Shown here: in pieces, positions 1 to 7,322 of the stretch
How positions within the stretch are numbered: the stretch's first letter is position 1
Layout: each line of letters begins with the position of its first letter
Source: CBFDBT01 sp965603115
GTDB lineage: Bacteria > Pseudomonadota > Alphaproteobacteria > Sphingomonadales > Kordiimonadaceae
Direction of reading: 5' to 3'
DNA length: 15,336 nt
Assembly: GCA_965603115.1 (NCBI GenBank)
Contig: CBFDBT010000045.1
Span: 1-15,336, forward strand
Program-made: the position numbers and the translations under genes
The notes under the pieces: generated by a model
What the model was told of the DNA's origin: nothing
Database searches by the model: none
What the model saw: the letters and a program-made list of their open reading frames with translations, nothing else

Positions 1-969
1 GCGCCGCGCCATGCGGGTAACGCCTATAGCCAGCGTAATCGTCATGACAGGTGGCAGACCTTCAGGAATTGCAGCAACTGCAAGGCCGACGGCCACCATA
101 AACATATCATCGAGGGAATAGCTATAAACGAGCAAGCCAAAGACGAGAGTGGCGGCAGAAATAACCAGGATAGCCAGAGTAAGCCAACGGCTAAACACTG
201 CGACCTGACGCAGTAGGGGTGTCGTAAGGGTTTGCACCCCGATCAGCATTGAGCTGACCCGGCCGATCTCAGTACGGTCAGCAGTCTCGACGACGACTCC
301 CATTCCCTTGCCATAAACCACAAGGGTTCCCGCATACGCCATGGAGTTGCGGTCACCCAGCTCCGTTTCCCGTGAGACCGGTTCAGTTACTTTTTCTACG
401 GCCTCAGACTCTCCTGTCAAAACTGCTTCATGAATCTGAAGGCTCTTAGTATCTATAAGGCGAAGGTCAGCAGGTACTCGGTCGCCAGATTGGAGCAGTA
501 CAATATCACCTAGAACCAGATCTTCGGCTGGGACACACAAGGAGCGGTCACCGCGTCTCACGCGGGCCTGCGGTGATAGCATGTTGCGTATGGCTTCTAA
601 TGCTTTCTCCGCTTTGCCTTCTTGAATGAATCCGACGATAGCGTTAATGATTACCACACCTGTGATGACGCCCGTATCAATCCAGTGGCCTAGGAGCGCT
701 GCCACTACAGCCGCACCGATCAGAACGTAAAGAAGAACATTGTTGAACTGCTCCAGAAACCGAAATATTGTGCGACGAACCTTGGGTGGCGGTAATAGAT
801 TAGGTCCATACTTCGTCAAACGCTCTTGAGCTTCTTCAACCGTCAATCCGTTAGACCTGCTCTTACAGATTTCCATGGCTGTTTCGACCGATACCGCGTG
901 CCAAAACCGCTCCACAGTTGGGCGGGAATGTCCGCTCTCTGGCATATCGTTCGACTGGAGAATGGTCAT
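1..969 (-). CDS. P2-type cation-transporting ATPase, SERCA-like (N-terminal part, cut by window edge)
   Basis: This is an inner-membrane ATP-driven cation pump, probably exporting Ca2+ or a similar cation. The frame is open from ATG at 969 to the window edge (323 codons), so only the first third or so of a protein that is usually about 900 residues is present. Residues 1-60 form a cation-ATPase N-terminal domain (HAVSVETAMEICKSRSNGLT, then ERLTKYGPNLLP). A hydrophobic hairpin (M1/M2) covers about 68-108. The actuator domain carries LTGES at 184-188, the dephosphorylation loop. M3 is about 260-282, and M4 holds PEGLP at 302-306, whose Glu is a Ca2+ ligand in SERCA. The DKTG phosphorylation site would lie beyond the edge. 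VAAIPEGLP favours class IIA (Ca2+ or Ca2+/Mn2+) over heavy-metal pumps; the exact ion is inferred. The start is supported by a weak AGG about 6 bases upstream. It is divergent from the Usp remnant; such pumps and tandem Usp genes often share anaerobic regulons. Confidence 0.9.
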   Translation of the reverse strand, partial: MTILQSNDMPESGHSRPTVERFWHAVSVETAMEICKSRSNGLTVEEAQERLTKYGPNLLPPPKVRRTIFRFLEQFNNVLLYVLIGAAVVAALLGHWIDTGVITGVVIINAIVGFIQEGKAEKALEAIRNMLSPQARVRRGDRSLCVPAEDLVLGDIVLLQSGDRVPADLRLIDTKSLQIHEAVLTGESEAVEKVTEPVSRETELGDRNSMAYAGTLVVYGKGMGVVVETADRTEIGRVSSMLIGVQTLTTPLLRQVAVFSRWLTLAILVISAATLVFGLLVYSYSLDDMFMVAVGLAVAAIPEGLPPVMTITLAIGVTRMARR

Positions 970-1303
970 AGATCCTAGCTTTCTTTCAGTCACGAATTAA
1001 GGCGTTGGCCCATTTGCCCATGTCCCAAGCTGACAGTTTATCTTGCCATACTGTGTCGGAGTCGCCAACTAGGCAGCGTGGAGTTAATAAACGTTCTAAA
1101 GCCCTTGGTGCCGTCCAAAAATCACCGCCACAGATGTTTGCACGGAGATCACTCTCATGCCCTCATGTGAGAATTGTCGCGCACAGACTTTGAGAAACTG
1201 GGCATCCTCATGAGGCATTATCTACAGGCCTGCTCATCATCTGTACATGAAATAATTAGTGCAGAGCATCAATGAATGCAATGAAAATTTAGAAAGCTAC
1301 AAT

Positions 1304-1345
1304 GCAACAATACAAAGCACAATTGCAACAATACATAGCACAATT
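1304..1345. repeat. Two tandem copies of a 21-bp unit
   Basis: The unit begins GCAACAATACA and ends AGCACAATT. Copy one is 1304-1324 and copy two is 1325-1345; they differ at a single base (AAAGC versus ATAGC). The 21-bp period is two helical turns, so any protein bound to each copy would sit on the same DNA face. It lies just upstream of an FNR-like box. It may be an operator pair or only replication slippage. Confidence 0.7.
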
Positions 1346-1354
1346 GAAAATTAG

Positions 1355-1393
1355 TTGATTAACATTAAGTCATGCGGGAGATTGTTTTATTAT
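1355..1393 (+). promoter_or_regulatory. Candidate FNR/FixK-type box with -10 element upstream of the Usp remnant
   Basis: TTGATTAACATTAA at 1355-1368 matches the FNR/ANR consensus TTGAT-N4-ATCAA at 9 of 10 defined positions. A -10-like TATTAT lies at 1388-1393, with its centre 29 bp from the box centre, near the roughly 32 bp of class II FNR promoters. This would give a long leader of about 165 bases before the Usp start at 1566. Tandem Usp genes under FNR-type control are well known; the link here is inferred from position. Confidence 0.45.
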
Positions 1394-1425
1394 TTGCTGT
1401 AAAATAGTTGTAAATAAACAGACTA

Positions 1426-1448
1426 TTGATCATTTCTGACCAGATCAA
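1426..1448. promoter_or_regulatory. Inverted repeat TTGATC-N11-GATCAA
   Basis: A perfect 6-bp inverted repeat, TTGATC at 1426-1431 and GATCAA at 1443-1448. Both arms contain an FNR half-site sequence (TTGAT/ATCAA) but stand 12 bases apart instead of 4, so one FNR dimer would not fit. It could be an operator for another dimeric regulator or a small hairpin in the Usp leader. The function is unknown. Confidence 0.3.
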
Positions 1449-1565
1449 GCTTTTGGAGCACATCATGGGTCTAGTAGATGGCTGGAATGCAGATTAAACC
1501 ATCGTCCAACTGTGGGTGGGAATTATCAGAGACGACTAGCGGATGAGCATGAGAGGATGGGATGG

Positions 1566-2423
1566 ATGAAGCGTTTCAAAAATATTCTTTATGTTGCGGG
1601 TTTTTCTGGAATAATCCTGAAGGCGTTTCACCATGCCGTAGGTCTTGCGGAAAGGAATAATGCCCAACTCACGGTAATACTGGCGATAGAAAATATACCG
1701 CCCTATTTGGCGCAGCAGACGCCCCATAAACTTCGGAAGGCACGGATCGATGAACTAAAGGGAGCGCTAGACAAACTCAGAAAATGGGTTGAGGGCCGGA
1801 TCAAAATTGAGACCAAAATCATAGAGAGTAGGCCTTTTTTAGAAGTTATTCGCGAAGTCCTGCGCTTTGAGCGGGATTTAGTCATCAAATCTGTGGATGA
1901 GAACACTGGCATACGGGGTTGGCTTTTTGGCAGCACTGACCTGCACCTGCTTCGTAAATGTCCATGGCCTGTTTGGCTTATCAAGTCAAACGAGCCCACT
2001 CCGATCCAGGCATAATGGCGTGTGTTGATTCCAACGAAATAGATTCTCCTGAACTGCACACAACTGAACCTTTAAATCGTTTGATTCTGGAACTAGCGGG
2101 ATCTCTGGCACTTCAGGAGCATAGCGAGTTTCATATTGTGCATGCATGGGAGGCGTTTTCCGAGGACATTTATAGAAGCCTACGAAACCGTTAAACCGAA
2201 AACGTCTGTGCCTAAAGGGAGGGCAAGTAAAATCATTCCAACGCTTGCTCTTAAGCTGAGGGTAGACCTCATTGTTATGGGAACGGTTGCACGCACAGGC
2301 ATCTCTGGTTTGATCATCGGTAATACGGCCGAGAACGTCCTGAGAAATATTGACTGTTCCGTTCTCGCCGTGAAACCACCGGGTTTCATTAGTCCCGTGA
2401 AGTTAGAGGAAGGCCCCAAATAA
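1566..2423 (+). pseudogene. Tandem universal stress protein (two UspA domains), frameshifted remnant
   Basis: Two UspA domains are recognisable but not in one frame. Domain 1 reads from ATG 1566 (AGAGG at 1552-1556 is 9 bases upstream; a longer GTG start at 1512 lacks such a site) to TAA at 2013-2015, 149 residues, ending in the family-typical FGSTDLHLLRKCPWPVWLIK. Domain 2 starts in another frame at about 2012 (IMACVDSNEIDSPE, LNRLILELAGSLA, FHIVHAWEAF), which stops at 2194. Its second half is back in the first frame (GRASKIIPTLA, LRVDLIVMGTVARTG, GNTAENVLRNIDCSVLAVKPPGF) and ends at 2423. Between HAWEAF and KGRAS about 20-30 residues seem missing compared with relatives as I remember them, so a deletion is likely as well as a frame change. 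An ATG at 2015 overlaps the first stop (TAATG), so separate translation of pieces is possible. Intact relatives are cytoplasmic nucleotide-binding stress proteins, often induced by low oxygen. Confidence 0.8.
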
Positions 2424-2536
2424 CAACGGTAGCAGCATAATTTTTTTAAGATGCTTTGTTGGTGGACCATCTTTCCAAGGGACAGTCATATCATTAGGAG
2501 ACACCGATTGAACGATTTTTACCTTATTATCACTAC

Positions 2537-2557
2537 CCTAAAACTTTACTTTTTAGG
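2537..2557. terminator. Weak AT-rich hairpin between the converging Usp remnant and LysR gene
   Basis: CCTAAAA (2537-2543) and TTTTAGG (2551-2557) form a 7-bp perfect stem with a 7-base loop. It lies in the 179-base gap between two converging reading directions, where a bidirectional terminator would be expected. The stem is poor in G and C and has no long T tract after it, so termination is uncertain. Nothing else stands out in 2424-2602. Confidence 0.3.
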
Positions 2558-2602
2558 AAATGTCGCTGTCATTGGTGGTGAGGCAGGGGTGATATCTTTA
2601 GC

Positions 2603-3511
2603 TTAAACTGACTCAAGTCCTGTAAATGTTTCTTTGATCATCTGCGATATTGCTTGCACTAAAGGCGAGTGTGTGGCCTCTGGGCGCATTACAATGTAAG
2701 CTTCCCACACCGTTAATTCTGAAAGGGGTAATATTTTTAACTCCCCGCAGCGAATATCTTTGGAAAAGAGAATGTCAGGCCCGGCAATCACATGGTCAGT
2801 CGATTTAGCGACAGAGCGAAGCAGGCGATAATTTTCAGATAGTAAATAGCCTTTCCTGGAGTTGGGTTCATAATCCCTATGCTTTAGCCATGCTTCGATA
2901 GACGCTGGAATTTCAGGTGCTGCCATAGGATAATCCAGAACTTTTTTTACAGGTATTGTTTGGGGGTCGTCTATAAATAGAGGGTGCTCCGGCCTTGCGA
3001 CAAATATCACATCGTGACGCCCTAATAGTTCTACCTTGAAATCCGTAAATTGGTGGGTGTTTGAAAAAGCGCCAACTGCGATATCAATTTCACCTTCTTC
3101 TAGAAGCGTCATCAGGTTTGCGGCGTTATCAACTTTCACACTGATACCAATTGTAGGATAGGCATGTAAGAAGTTGCCAAGGGCTTTTGTTAATATTTCT
3201 TCTTCAATTACAGGTCCAACGCCAAACCTGAGTGTGCCAACCTCTTTGCCCGCCATCAAAACCAGTTCGCGTTCTAAAATACCCATTTGCTTGGCAATGC
3301 TCTCACCGTCACTGGTAATCTTGCGTCCAAACTCTGTCAGCAGTATGCCTTTGTTTGACCTGTGAAATAGTTTCATTCCAAGGGTATCTTCAAGGCGTGC
3401 AATACGCTTTGTAAGGGCTGGCTGAGAAATAAACAGTTTTTGAGCGGCTTTATTAAAGCTGCCCTCTTGTGCGATAACTTTGACTCTATTGATATCGGAT
3501 ATGTCAAACAT
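2603..3511 (-). CDS. LysR-family transcriptional regulator, probable control of the GMC/alkyl sulfatase operon
   Basis: This 302-residue protein has the normal length and layout of a LysR regulator. An N-terminal winged helix-turn-helix (residues about 3-62; GSFNKAAQKLFISQPALTKR at 17-36 is the recognition region) is followed by a linker helix and a periplasmic-binding-protein-like effector domain (about 90-295). ATG 3511 is preceded by AGGA about 6 bases upstream. The gene is divergent from the GMC dehydrogenase with 103 bases between the starts, the classic arrangement in which a LysR protein controls both itself and its neighbour. In Pseudomonas the alkyl sulfatase gene sdsA is activated by the LysR protein SdsB, which makes an alkyl sulfate or its alcohol product a reasonable guess for the inducer. 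Orthology to SdsB is not shown by anything I can see; the ligand is inferred only from context. Confidence 0.93.
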   Translation of the reverse strand: MFDISDINRVKVIAQEGSFNKAAQKLFISQPALTKRIARLEDTLGMKLFHRSNKGILLTEFGRKITSDGESIAKQMGILERELVLMAGKEVGTLRFGVGPVIEEEILTKALGNFLHAYPTIGISVKVDNAANLMTLLEEGEIDIAVGAFSNTHQFTDFKVELLGRHDVIFVARPEHPLFIDDPQTIPVKKVLDYPMAAPEIPASIEAWLKHRDYEPNSRKGYLLSENYRLLRSVAKSTDHVIAGPDILFSKDIRCGELKILPLSELTVWEAYIVMRPEATHSPLVQAISQMIKETFTGLESV

Positions 3512-3534
3512 AGCTATTCCTAAAAGTTATTACG

Positions 3535-3552
3535 ATACTAATTTATTGGTAT
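3535..3552. promoter_or_regulatory. Candidate LysR operator (ATACTAAT-TT-ATTGGTAT)
   Basis: An 18-bp imperfect palindrome with 8-base arms and one mismatch sits in the divergent LysR/GMC intergenic region, centred about 32 bp before the LysR start and 71 bp before the GMC start. Its outer ATAC...GTAT ends resemble LysR recognition sequences, which often follow T-N11-A with flanking dyads. The position suits autorepression of the LysR gene together with activation of the operon. Confidence 0.45.
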
Positions 3553-3575
3553 TACAGGGAATTACAATTATTTGC

Positions 3576-3581
3576 TATACT
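3576..3581 (+). promoter_or_regulatory. Possible -10 element for the GMC/alkyl sulfatase operon
   Basis: TATACT matches the -10 consensus at 5 of 6 positions and lies 34 bases before the GMC start codon. No good -35 hexamer is present 16-18 bases upstream (TTACAG is the nearest), as expected for an activator-dependent promoter. The candidate LysR dyad ends 24 bases upstream of it. Confidence 0.35.
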
Positions 3582-3602
3582 TTTGTCTTGAATGGAATTT
3601 TT

Positions 3603-3610
3603 GAGGGGGA
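3603..3610 (+). promoter_or_regulatory. Strong ribosome binding site fixing the GMC start at 3615
   Basis: GAGGGGGA lies 4 bases before ATG 3615. The reading frame is open upstream to 3480, inside the LysR gene, but those codons give no family-like sequence. The FAD-binding strand begins only a few residues after the ATG at 3615, so this purine-rich site decides the start. Confidence 0.75.
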
Positions 3611-3614
3611 ACTT

Positions 3615-5225
3615 ATGGAAAATACCGAATTTGATTATATTGTTGTAGGTGGTGGTTCTGGTGGTTGTGCAGTTGCTTCTCGCTTGTCCGAGGATCCCAA
3701 TGTCAGTGTGTGCCTGCTAGAAGCAGGTGGTAAAGACAAAAGTTTCTTGATCCATATGCCAGCTGGTGTTGTTGCTTTGATGCCGGGTGGGCCAAATAAC
3801 TGGTCCTTTGACACGGTTCCACAAAAGGGTCTTAATGGACGCAAGGGTTATCAACCTCGCGGCAAAACTCTTGGCGGTTCAAGCTCTATTAATGCCATGG
3901 TCTATATTCGCGGTCATAAGTTTGATTATGATCGCTGGGAAAGTGAGGGTGCTGCGGGCTGGAGCTATGATGATGTTTTACCCTATTTTAAAAAGCTTGA
4001 AAACTTTGAACCGGGCGCTGATGAGTATCATGGGGTGGGTGGCCCTCTTAATGCGACCACGCACCAATCGCCCAATCCACTCAATGAAAATTTCCTGGAA
4101 GCGGGTCGTGAGTTGCAACTACCCTATACAGACGATTTTAACGGGGCTAAGCAAGAGGGCTTAGGTCGCTATCATGTTACTCAAAAAAATGGACAGCGGC
4201 ATAGTGCGGCTCAGGCTTACCTTGAGCCGAACAAGGGCAGAGAAAACCTGACGATCATTACTAAGGCTCGAGCACGCAAGGTTACCTTTGAAGGTAAATG
4301 TGCCACAGGGGTAGATGTTCAAATTGGGAAAAAGACCTATCATTTATCAGCCCGCAACGAAGTGATTTTGGCCGCGGGTGCCTTTCAAACGCCACAACTT
4401 TTAATGTTGTCTGGTGTGGGGGATGCGGGTCATCTTAAATCGCACGGAATAGATGTTGTTCATGATGCACCTGAGGTTGGTAATAATCTCCAAGATCATA
4501 TCGACTATGTAGTGAGCTATAAAAGCAACTCTACAGATAGCTTTGGTTTTTCCTTTATGGGATCGATTAAAATGGTTAAAGCGGCCTTTAGCTATATATT
4601 CAAACGTAAAGGCATGCTCACCACCAATTTCACAGAAACAGGTGCCTTTTTAAAGACTACACCGGATGTGGAACATCCAGATATCCAGCTTCACTATGTG
4701 ATAGCTCTTGTTGATGATCACGGACGCAAGCTGCATTGGGGCCACGGCATTAGTTGTCATGTGTGCGTGTTGCGCCCTAAAAGCAAGGGTGCGGTGAGGC
4801 TGGAAAGCGACGATCCATTTGCAGCGCCATTGATTGACCCAAATTTCTTAGCCGAAAAAGAGGATGCCGATACCCTTTTGCGCGGTGTGAAACTCACACG
4901 CCGGATCATGGAATCTTCCGCTTTTGATAGCGTTAGGGGTGAGCCGTTATATCTAGATGATACTATAACCGATGAGGCTCTTCTTGAAGATATCCGAAAT
5001 AGAGCGGATACAGTTTATCATCCTGTAGGAACCTGTAGGATGGGGGCAGATGAAAGGTCTGTAGTGGACTCAGAACTGCGTGTACGCGGTGTGAAAGGAT
5101 TACGCATCGCTGACGCATCCGTAATGCCAAGCCTGATATCTGGTAATACCAACGCACCATCGATCATGATCGGAGAACGCGCTGCAGACTTTATTAAATC
5201 AACAAACAACAATCAGCAAATTTAG
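3615..5225 (+). CDS. GMC-family FAD-dependent alcohol dehydrogenase (choline dehydrogenase-like)
   Basis: This 536-residue glucose-methanol-choline oxidoreductase probably oxidises a primary alcohol to the aldehyde with FAD. The Rossmann FAD motif VGGGSGGCAVASRL starts at residue 11, with the ribose-binding Glu36 in LLEAGG. GMC signature 1 is near 81 (PRGKTLGGSSSINAMVYIRG) and signature 2 is at 255-269 (GAFQTPQLLMLSGVG). The catalytic pair is His469 (YHPVGTCRMG) and Asn513 (SGNTNAPSIMIGE), 44 residues apart as in choline oxidase. No signal peptide or membrane segment is visible, so it should be cytoplasmic or membrane-associated. The sulfatase gene follows after 11 bases, so the two are surely one operon. 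With that neighbour, the likely substrate is the alcohol freed from alkyl sulfates, comparable to AlkJ-type dehydrogenases; choline or polyethylene glycol cannot be excluded. Substrate is inferred, family is certain. Confidence 0.93.
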   Translation: MENTEFDYIVVGGGSGGCAVASRLSEDPNVSVCLLEAGGKDKSFLIHMPAGVVALMPGGPNNWSFDTVPQKGLNGRKGYQPRGKTLGGSSSINAMVYIRGHKFDYDRWESEGAAGWSYDDVLPYFKKLENFEPGADEYHGVGGPLNATTHQSPNPLNENFLEAGRELQLPYTDDFNGAKQEGLGRYHVTQKNGQRHSAAQAYLEPNKGRENLTIITKARARKVTFEGKCATGVDVQIGKKTYHLSARNEVILAAGAFQTPQLLMLSGVGDAGHLKSHGIDVVHDAPEVGNNLQDHIDYVVSYKSNSTDSFGFSFMGSIKMVKAAFSYIFKRKGMLTTNFTETGAFLKTTPDVEHPDIQLHYVIALVDDHGRKLHWGHGISCHVCVLRPKSKGAVRLESDDPFAAPLIDPNFLAEKEDADTLLRGVKLTRRIMESSAFDSVRGEPLYLDDTITDEALLEDIRNRADTVYHPVGTCRMGADERSVVDSELRVRGVKGLRIADASVMPSLISGNTNAPSIMIGERAADFIKSTNNNQQI

Positions 5226-5236
5226 GAGTAGATCAA

Positions 5237-7207
5237 ATGCGTTTATTACTAACAGCTTTAACATGCTTATCACTCACAGCCTGTACGGATACTGCCCCCA
5301 CCCAAGAGGGGGATGCACCCGCCCAAGGCGTTGCCACGCAACATACGCAAAAGGCCAATGCAGCGGTTAAAGCGCGTCTCCCTCTTGACGATGCGTCCGA
5401 TTTTGAAGACGCCAGTCGAGGACTGCTTGCGCAGATTGATGAGGAAATCCGCACCAAAGACGGGGTGCTTGTTTGGGATCCTAAGGCCTATGATTTCATC
5501 GATGGTCCAAGCCCGGATATGGTTAATCCCTCTCTTTGGCGGCAATCGAGACTGGCAGCCATACATGGCTTGTTTGAAGTGCAGGACGGTATCTATCAAA
5601 TCCGTGGCTATGATCTTTCAGTTATGACTATTATTCGTGGTGATACAGGGTGGATTATTATTGACCCTCTCTTGTCGAGTGAGACGGCGGCTGCCGGCTT
5701 AAAACTAGCTAATGATACGCTTGGCGAACGTCCGGTAACCGGTGTTCTCTATACCCATAGCCACGCTGACCATTTTGGTGGCGTGCGCGGCGTATTGGAC
5801 GAGGGTGATGCAGCAGCTCGCAAGGTTCCCATTTTAGCACCAGAAGGGTTTTTGAAATCCTCCGTAGTTGAGAACCTACTTGCTGGCAATCATATGTCAC
5901 GTCGTGCCACTTTGATGTTTGGTAATACTCTTGCTAGAAATTCTGAAGGCCATGTGGGCTCAGGCCTCGGTCCAGCCCTCTCTGCTGGATCAATAGGCTT
6001 GATCCCGCCAACTGAGGAAATAGGCGGTAATGGCCAGCAAAGAACTGTTGATGGTGTTGTTTTTGAATTTGCAGATGCCAATGGTACAGAGGCTCCATCA
6101 GAATTTATGTTCTACCTACCGCAGTTTAAGGCTCTTTGTACAGCAGAGGTCGCCACAGGTACTTTTCATAATGCCTTGACCATGCGTGGCGCCAAAGTAC
6201 GAGACCTTTTGAAATGGTCACAGTCGATTGATCATGTGCTAGTTGAATATGGTTCGAAATCAAATGTTGTCTTTGCGTCTCACCACTGGCCTAAATGGGG
6301 GGGAGAAAATGTCATGAGCTTTCTTAAAGGTCAACGAGACATTTATCGCTACACCCATGATGCAACCCTAAAACAGGCGAACGCTGGAGCAACAATTACT
6401 GAAATAGGCAGTGGCATTGAGGAGCCAAGTTTCACAACAAAGGCTTTTGATACCCGTGGCTATTATGGGTCTTTAAATCATAATGCTAAAGCTGTTTACC
6501 AATATTATTTTGGATGGTGGAGCGGCGTTCCAGCCGAGTTCAATGCCCATCCAGCTCAAGATCGTGCCAAACGCTTTGTTAAATTAGCGGGTGGTCCATC
6601 AGCCACTCTTGCCAAAGGGCGCGAGGCCTTTGATCAAGGGGATTACAGATGGTCGGCGGAAGTGTTTAACAATCTTGTTTTTAATGATCCTGAAAACGAG
6701 CAAGCACGACTTTGGTTAGCAGCCAGCTATGAGCAAATGGGCTTTCAATCTGAAAGTGGTTCTTGGCGTAGTTATTATTTGGCTGGAGCCAGTGAGCTTC
6801 GCAATGGATTGCCGAGTGTCGGAGGGGTGAATATGGCAAATCCTGACTTTATATCCGCTGTGCCAACACAAGATATGTTCGATGCTTTTGCAGTTCGCTA
6901 TGATGCTAGTAAGCTTGGGCGCGAACCCTTTTTACTAAACTTTCAATTTACCGACACTAAGGAAAGTCTACTGGTAGAAGTGGGTGCTGATACAACATAC
7001 CCTCGTATGGGTGATCAAGCAGACGATGCCGCTGCAACATTAATCTTATCGCGGGCAGCACTTGATCAACTCATCATGAAGTCAAAATCTATGAAAGACC
7101 TGATGATAAGCGGCGAGCTGAAAATAAAAGGCGATGGATCTGCTGTGGGGGCTTATTTTGGCGCCCTTGTGGTGCCGCCTTTCTGGTTTAACATTGTAAC
7201 GCCGTAG
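5237..7207 (+). CDS. Alkyl sulfatase, SdsA/YjcS-type metallo-beta-lactamase fold, predicted lipoprotein
   Basis: This enzyme hydrolyses alkyl sulfate esters (for example dodecyl sulfate) to alcohol and sulfate with a binuclear zinc centre. Length is 656 residues, normal for the family. Residues 1-16 form a lipoprotein signal with lipobox LTAC, the lipidated residue being Cys16. The metallo-beta-lactamase domain (about 105-370) carries THSHADHFGG, with metal ligands His174, His176, Asp178 and His179, a probable Glu ligand at 304 (LCTAEVATGTFHN), and His349/His350 (FASHHWPKWG). A dimerisation domain (about 400-530; RGYYGSLNHNAKAVYQYYFGW) and an SCP2-like C-terminal domain (about 545-656) follow, as in SdsA1, where the last binds the hydrophobic chain. 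AGGAG at 5224-5228 supports ATG 5237. It is second gene after the GMC dehydrogenase. The lipid anchor places it in the periplasm or on the outer membrane, unlike the soluble secreted P. aeruginosa SdsA1. Chain length and primary versus secondary ester preference cannot be read. Confidence 0.93.
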   Translation: MRLLLTALTCLSLTACTDTAPTQEGDAPAQGVATQHTQKANAAVKARLPLDDASDFEDASRGLLAQIDEEIRTKDGVLVWDPKAYDFIDGPSPDMVNPSLWRQSRLAAIHGLFEVQDGIYQIRGYDLSVMTIIRGDTGWIIIDPLLSSETAAAGLKLANDTLGERPVTGVLYTHSHADHFGGVRGVLDEGDAAARKVPILAPEGFLKSSVVENLLAGNHMSRRATLMFGNTLARNSEGHVGSGLGPALSAGSIGLIPPTEEIGGNGQQRTVDGVVFEFADANGTEAPSEFMFYLPQFKALCTAEVATGTFHNALTMRGAKVRDLLKWSQSIDHVLVEYGSKSNVVFASHHWPKWGGENVMSFLKGQRDIYRYTHDATLKQANAGATITEIGSGIEEPSFTTKAFDTRGYYGSLNHNAKAVYQYYFGWWSGVPAEFNAHPAQDRAKRFVKLAGGPSATLAKGREAFDQGDYRWSAEVFNNLVFNDPENEQARLWLAASYEQMGFQSESGSWRSYYLAGASELRNGLPSVGGVNMANPDFISAVPTQDMFDAFAVRYDASKLGREPFLLNFQFTDTKESLLVEVGADTTYPRMGDQADDAAATLILSRAALDQLIMKSKSMKDLMISGELKIKGDGSAVGAYFGALVVPPFWFNIVTP

Positions 7208-7223
7208 TTGAAGGGATAGCTAT

Positions 7224-7261
7224 ATTGGTCTTTCGGCAAGCTACTACTGCCGAAAGCCAAT
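7224..7261 (+). terminator. Hairpin terminator after the alkyl sulfatase gene
   Basis: ATTGG-T-CTTTCGGCA (7224-7238) pairs with TGCCGAAAG-CCAAT (7248-7261), a 14-bp stem with one bulged T and a 9-base loop, 16 bases after the sulfatase stop codon. Only a short T run (TTTAG) follows on the plus strand. It probably ends the GMC/sulfatase transcript and may also stop the converging PAS gene transcript. Confidence 0.7.
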
Positions 7262-7322
7262 TTAGTCACTTCTGTAAGCTGGTTCTGTGGGGTAGGGTGC
7301 CCGCTAGAGCCTTCTAATTTTA

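Larger units (their letters stand above)
970..1565. other. Intergenic region between ATPase and Usp remnant, no convincing gene
   Basis: This stretch of nearly 600 bases has no coding region I trust. A 62-codon frame at 1005-1193 starts with TTG, has no ribosome binding site and resembles nothing I know. The left part (970-1200) is of mixed composition and the right part (1230-1450) is strongly AT-rich, as expected of a divergent control region. It includes a perfect palindrome CCTCATGAGG at 1206-1215, a 21-bp tandem repeat at 1304-1345, and two dyads made of FNR-like half-sites (listed separately). It could also hold remains of older sequence, since the next gene is decayed. Confidence 0.6.

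Noticed and set aside
1152..1173. Small inverted repeat TCTCA...TGAGA
   Set aside because: Five-base arms around an 11-base loop are expected by chance in a gap this long.
1005..1193. 62-codon open frame in the ATPase/Usp gap
   Set aside because: It starts with TTG, lacks a ribosome binding site, has no recognisable family features and lies in a control region; most likely chance.
1512..1565. GTG start adding 18 residues to the first Usp domain
   Set aside because: The Usp fold begins at KRFKNILYV; AGAGG is correctly spaced only for ATG 1566.
3480..3614. N-terminal extension of the GMC dehydrogenase
   Set aside because: The frame is open, but it begins inside the LysR gene, gives no family-like residues, and a strong GAGGGGGA stands right before ATG 3615.
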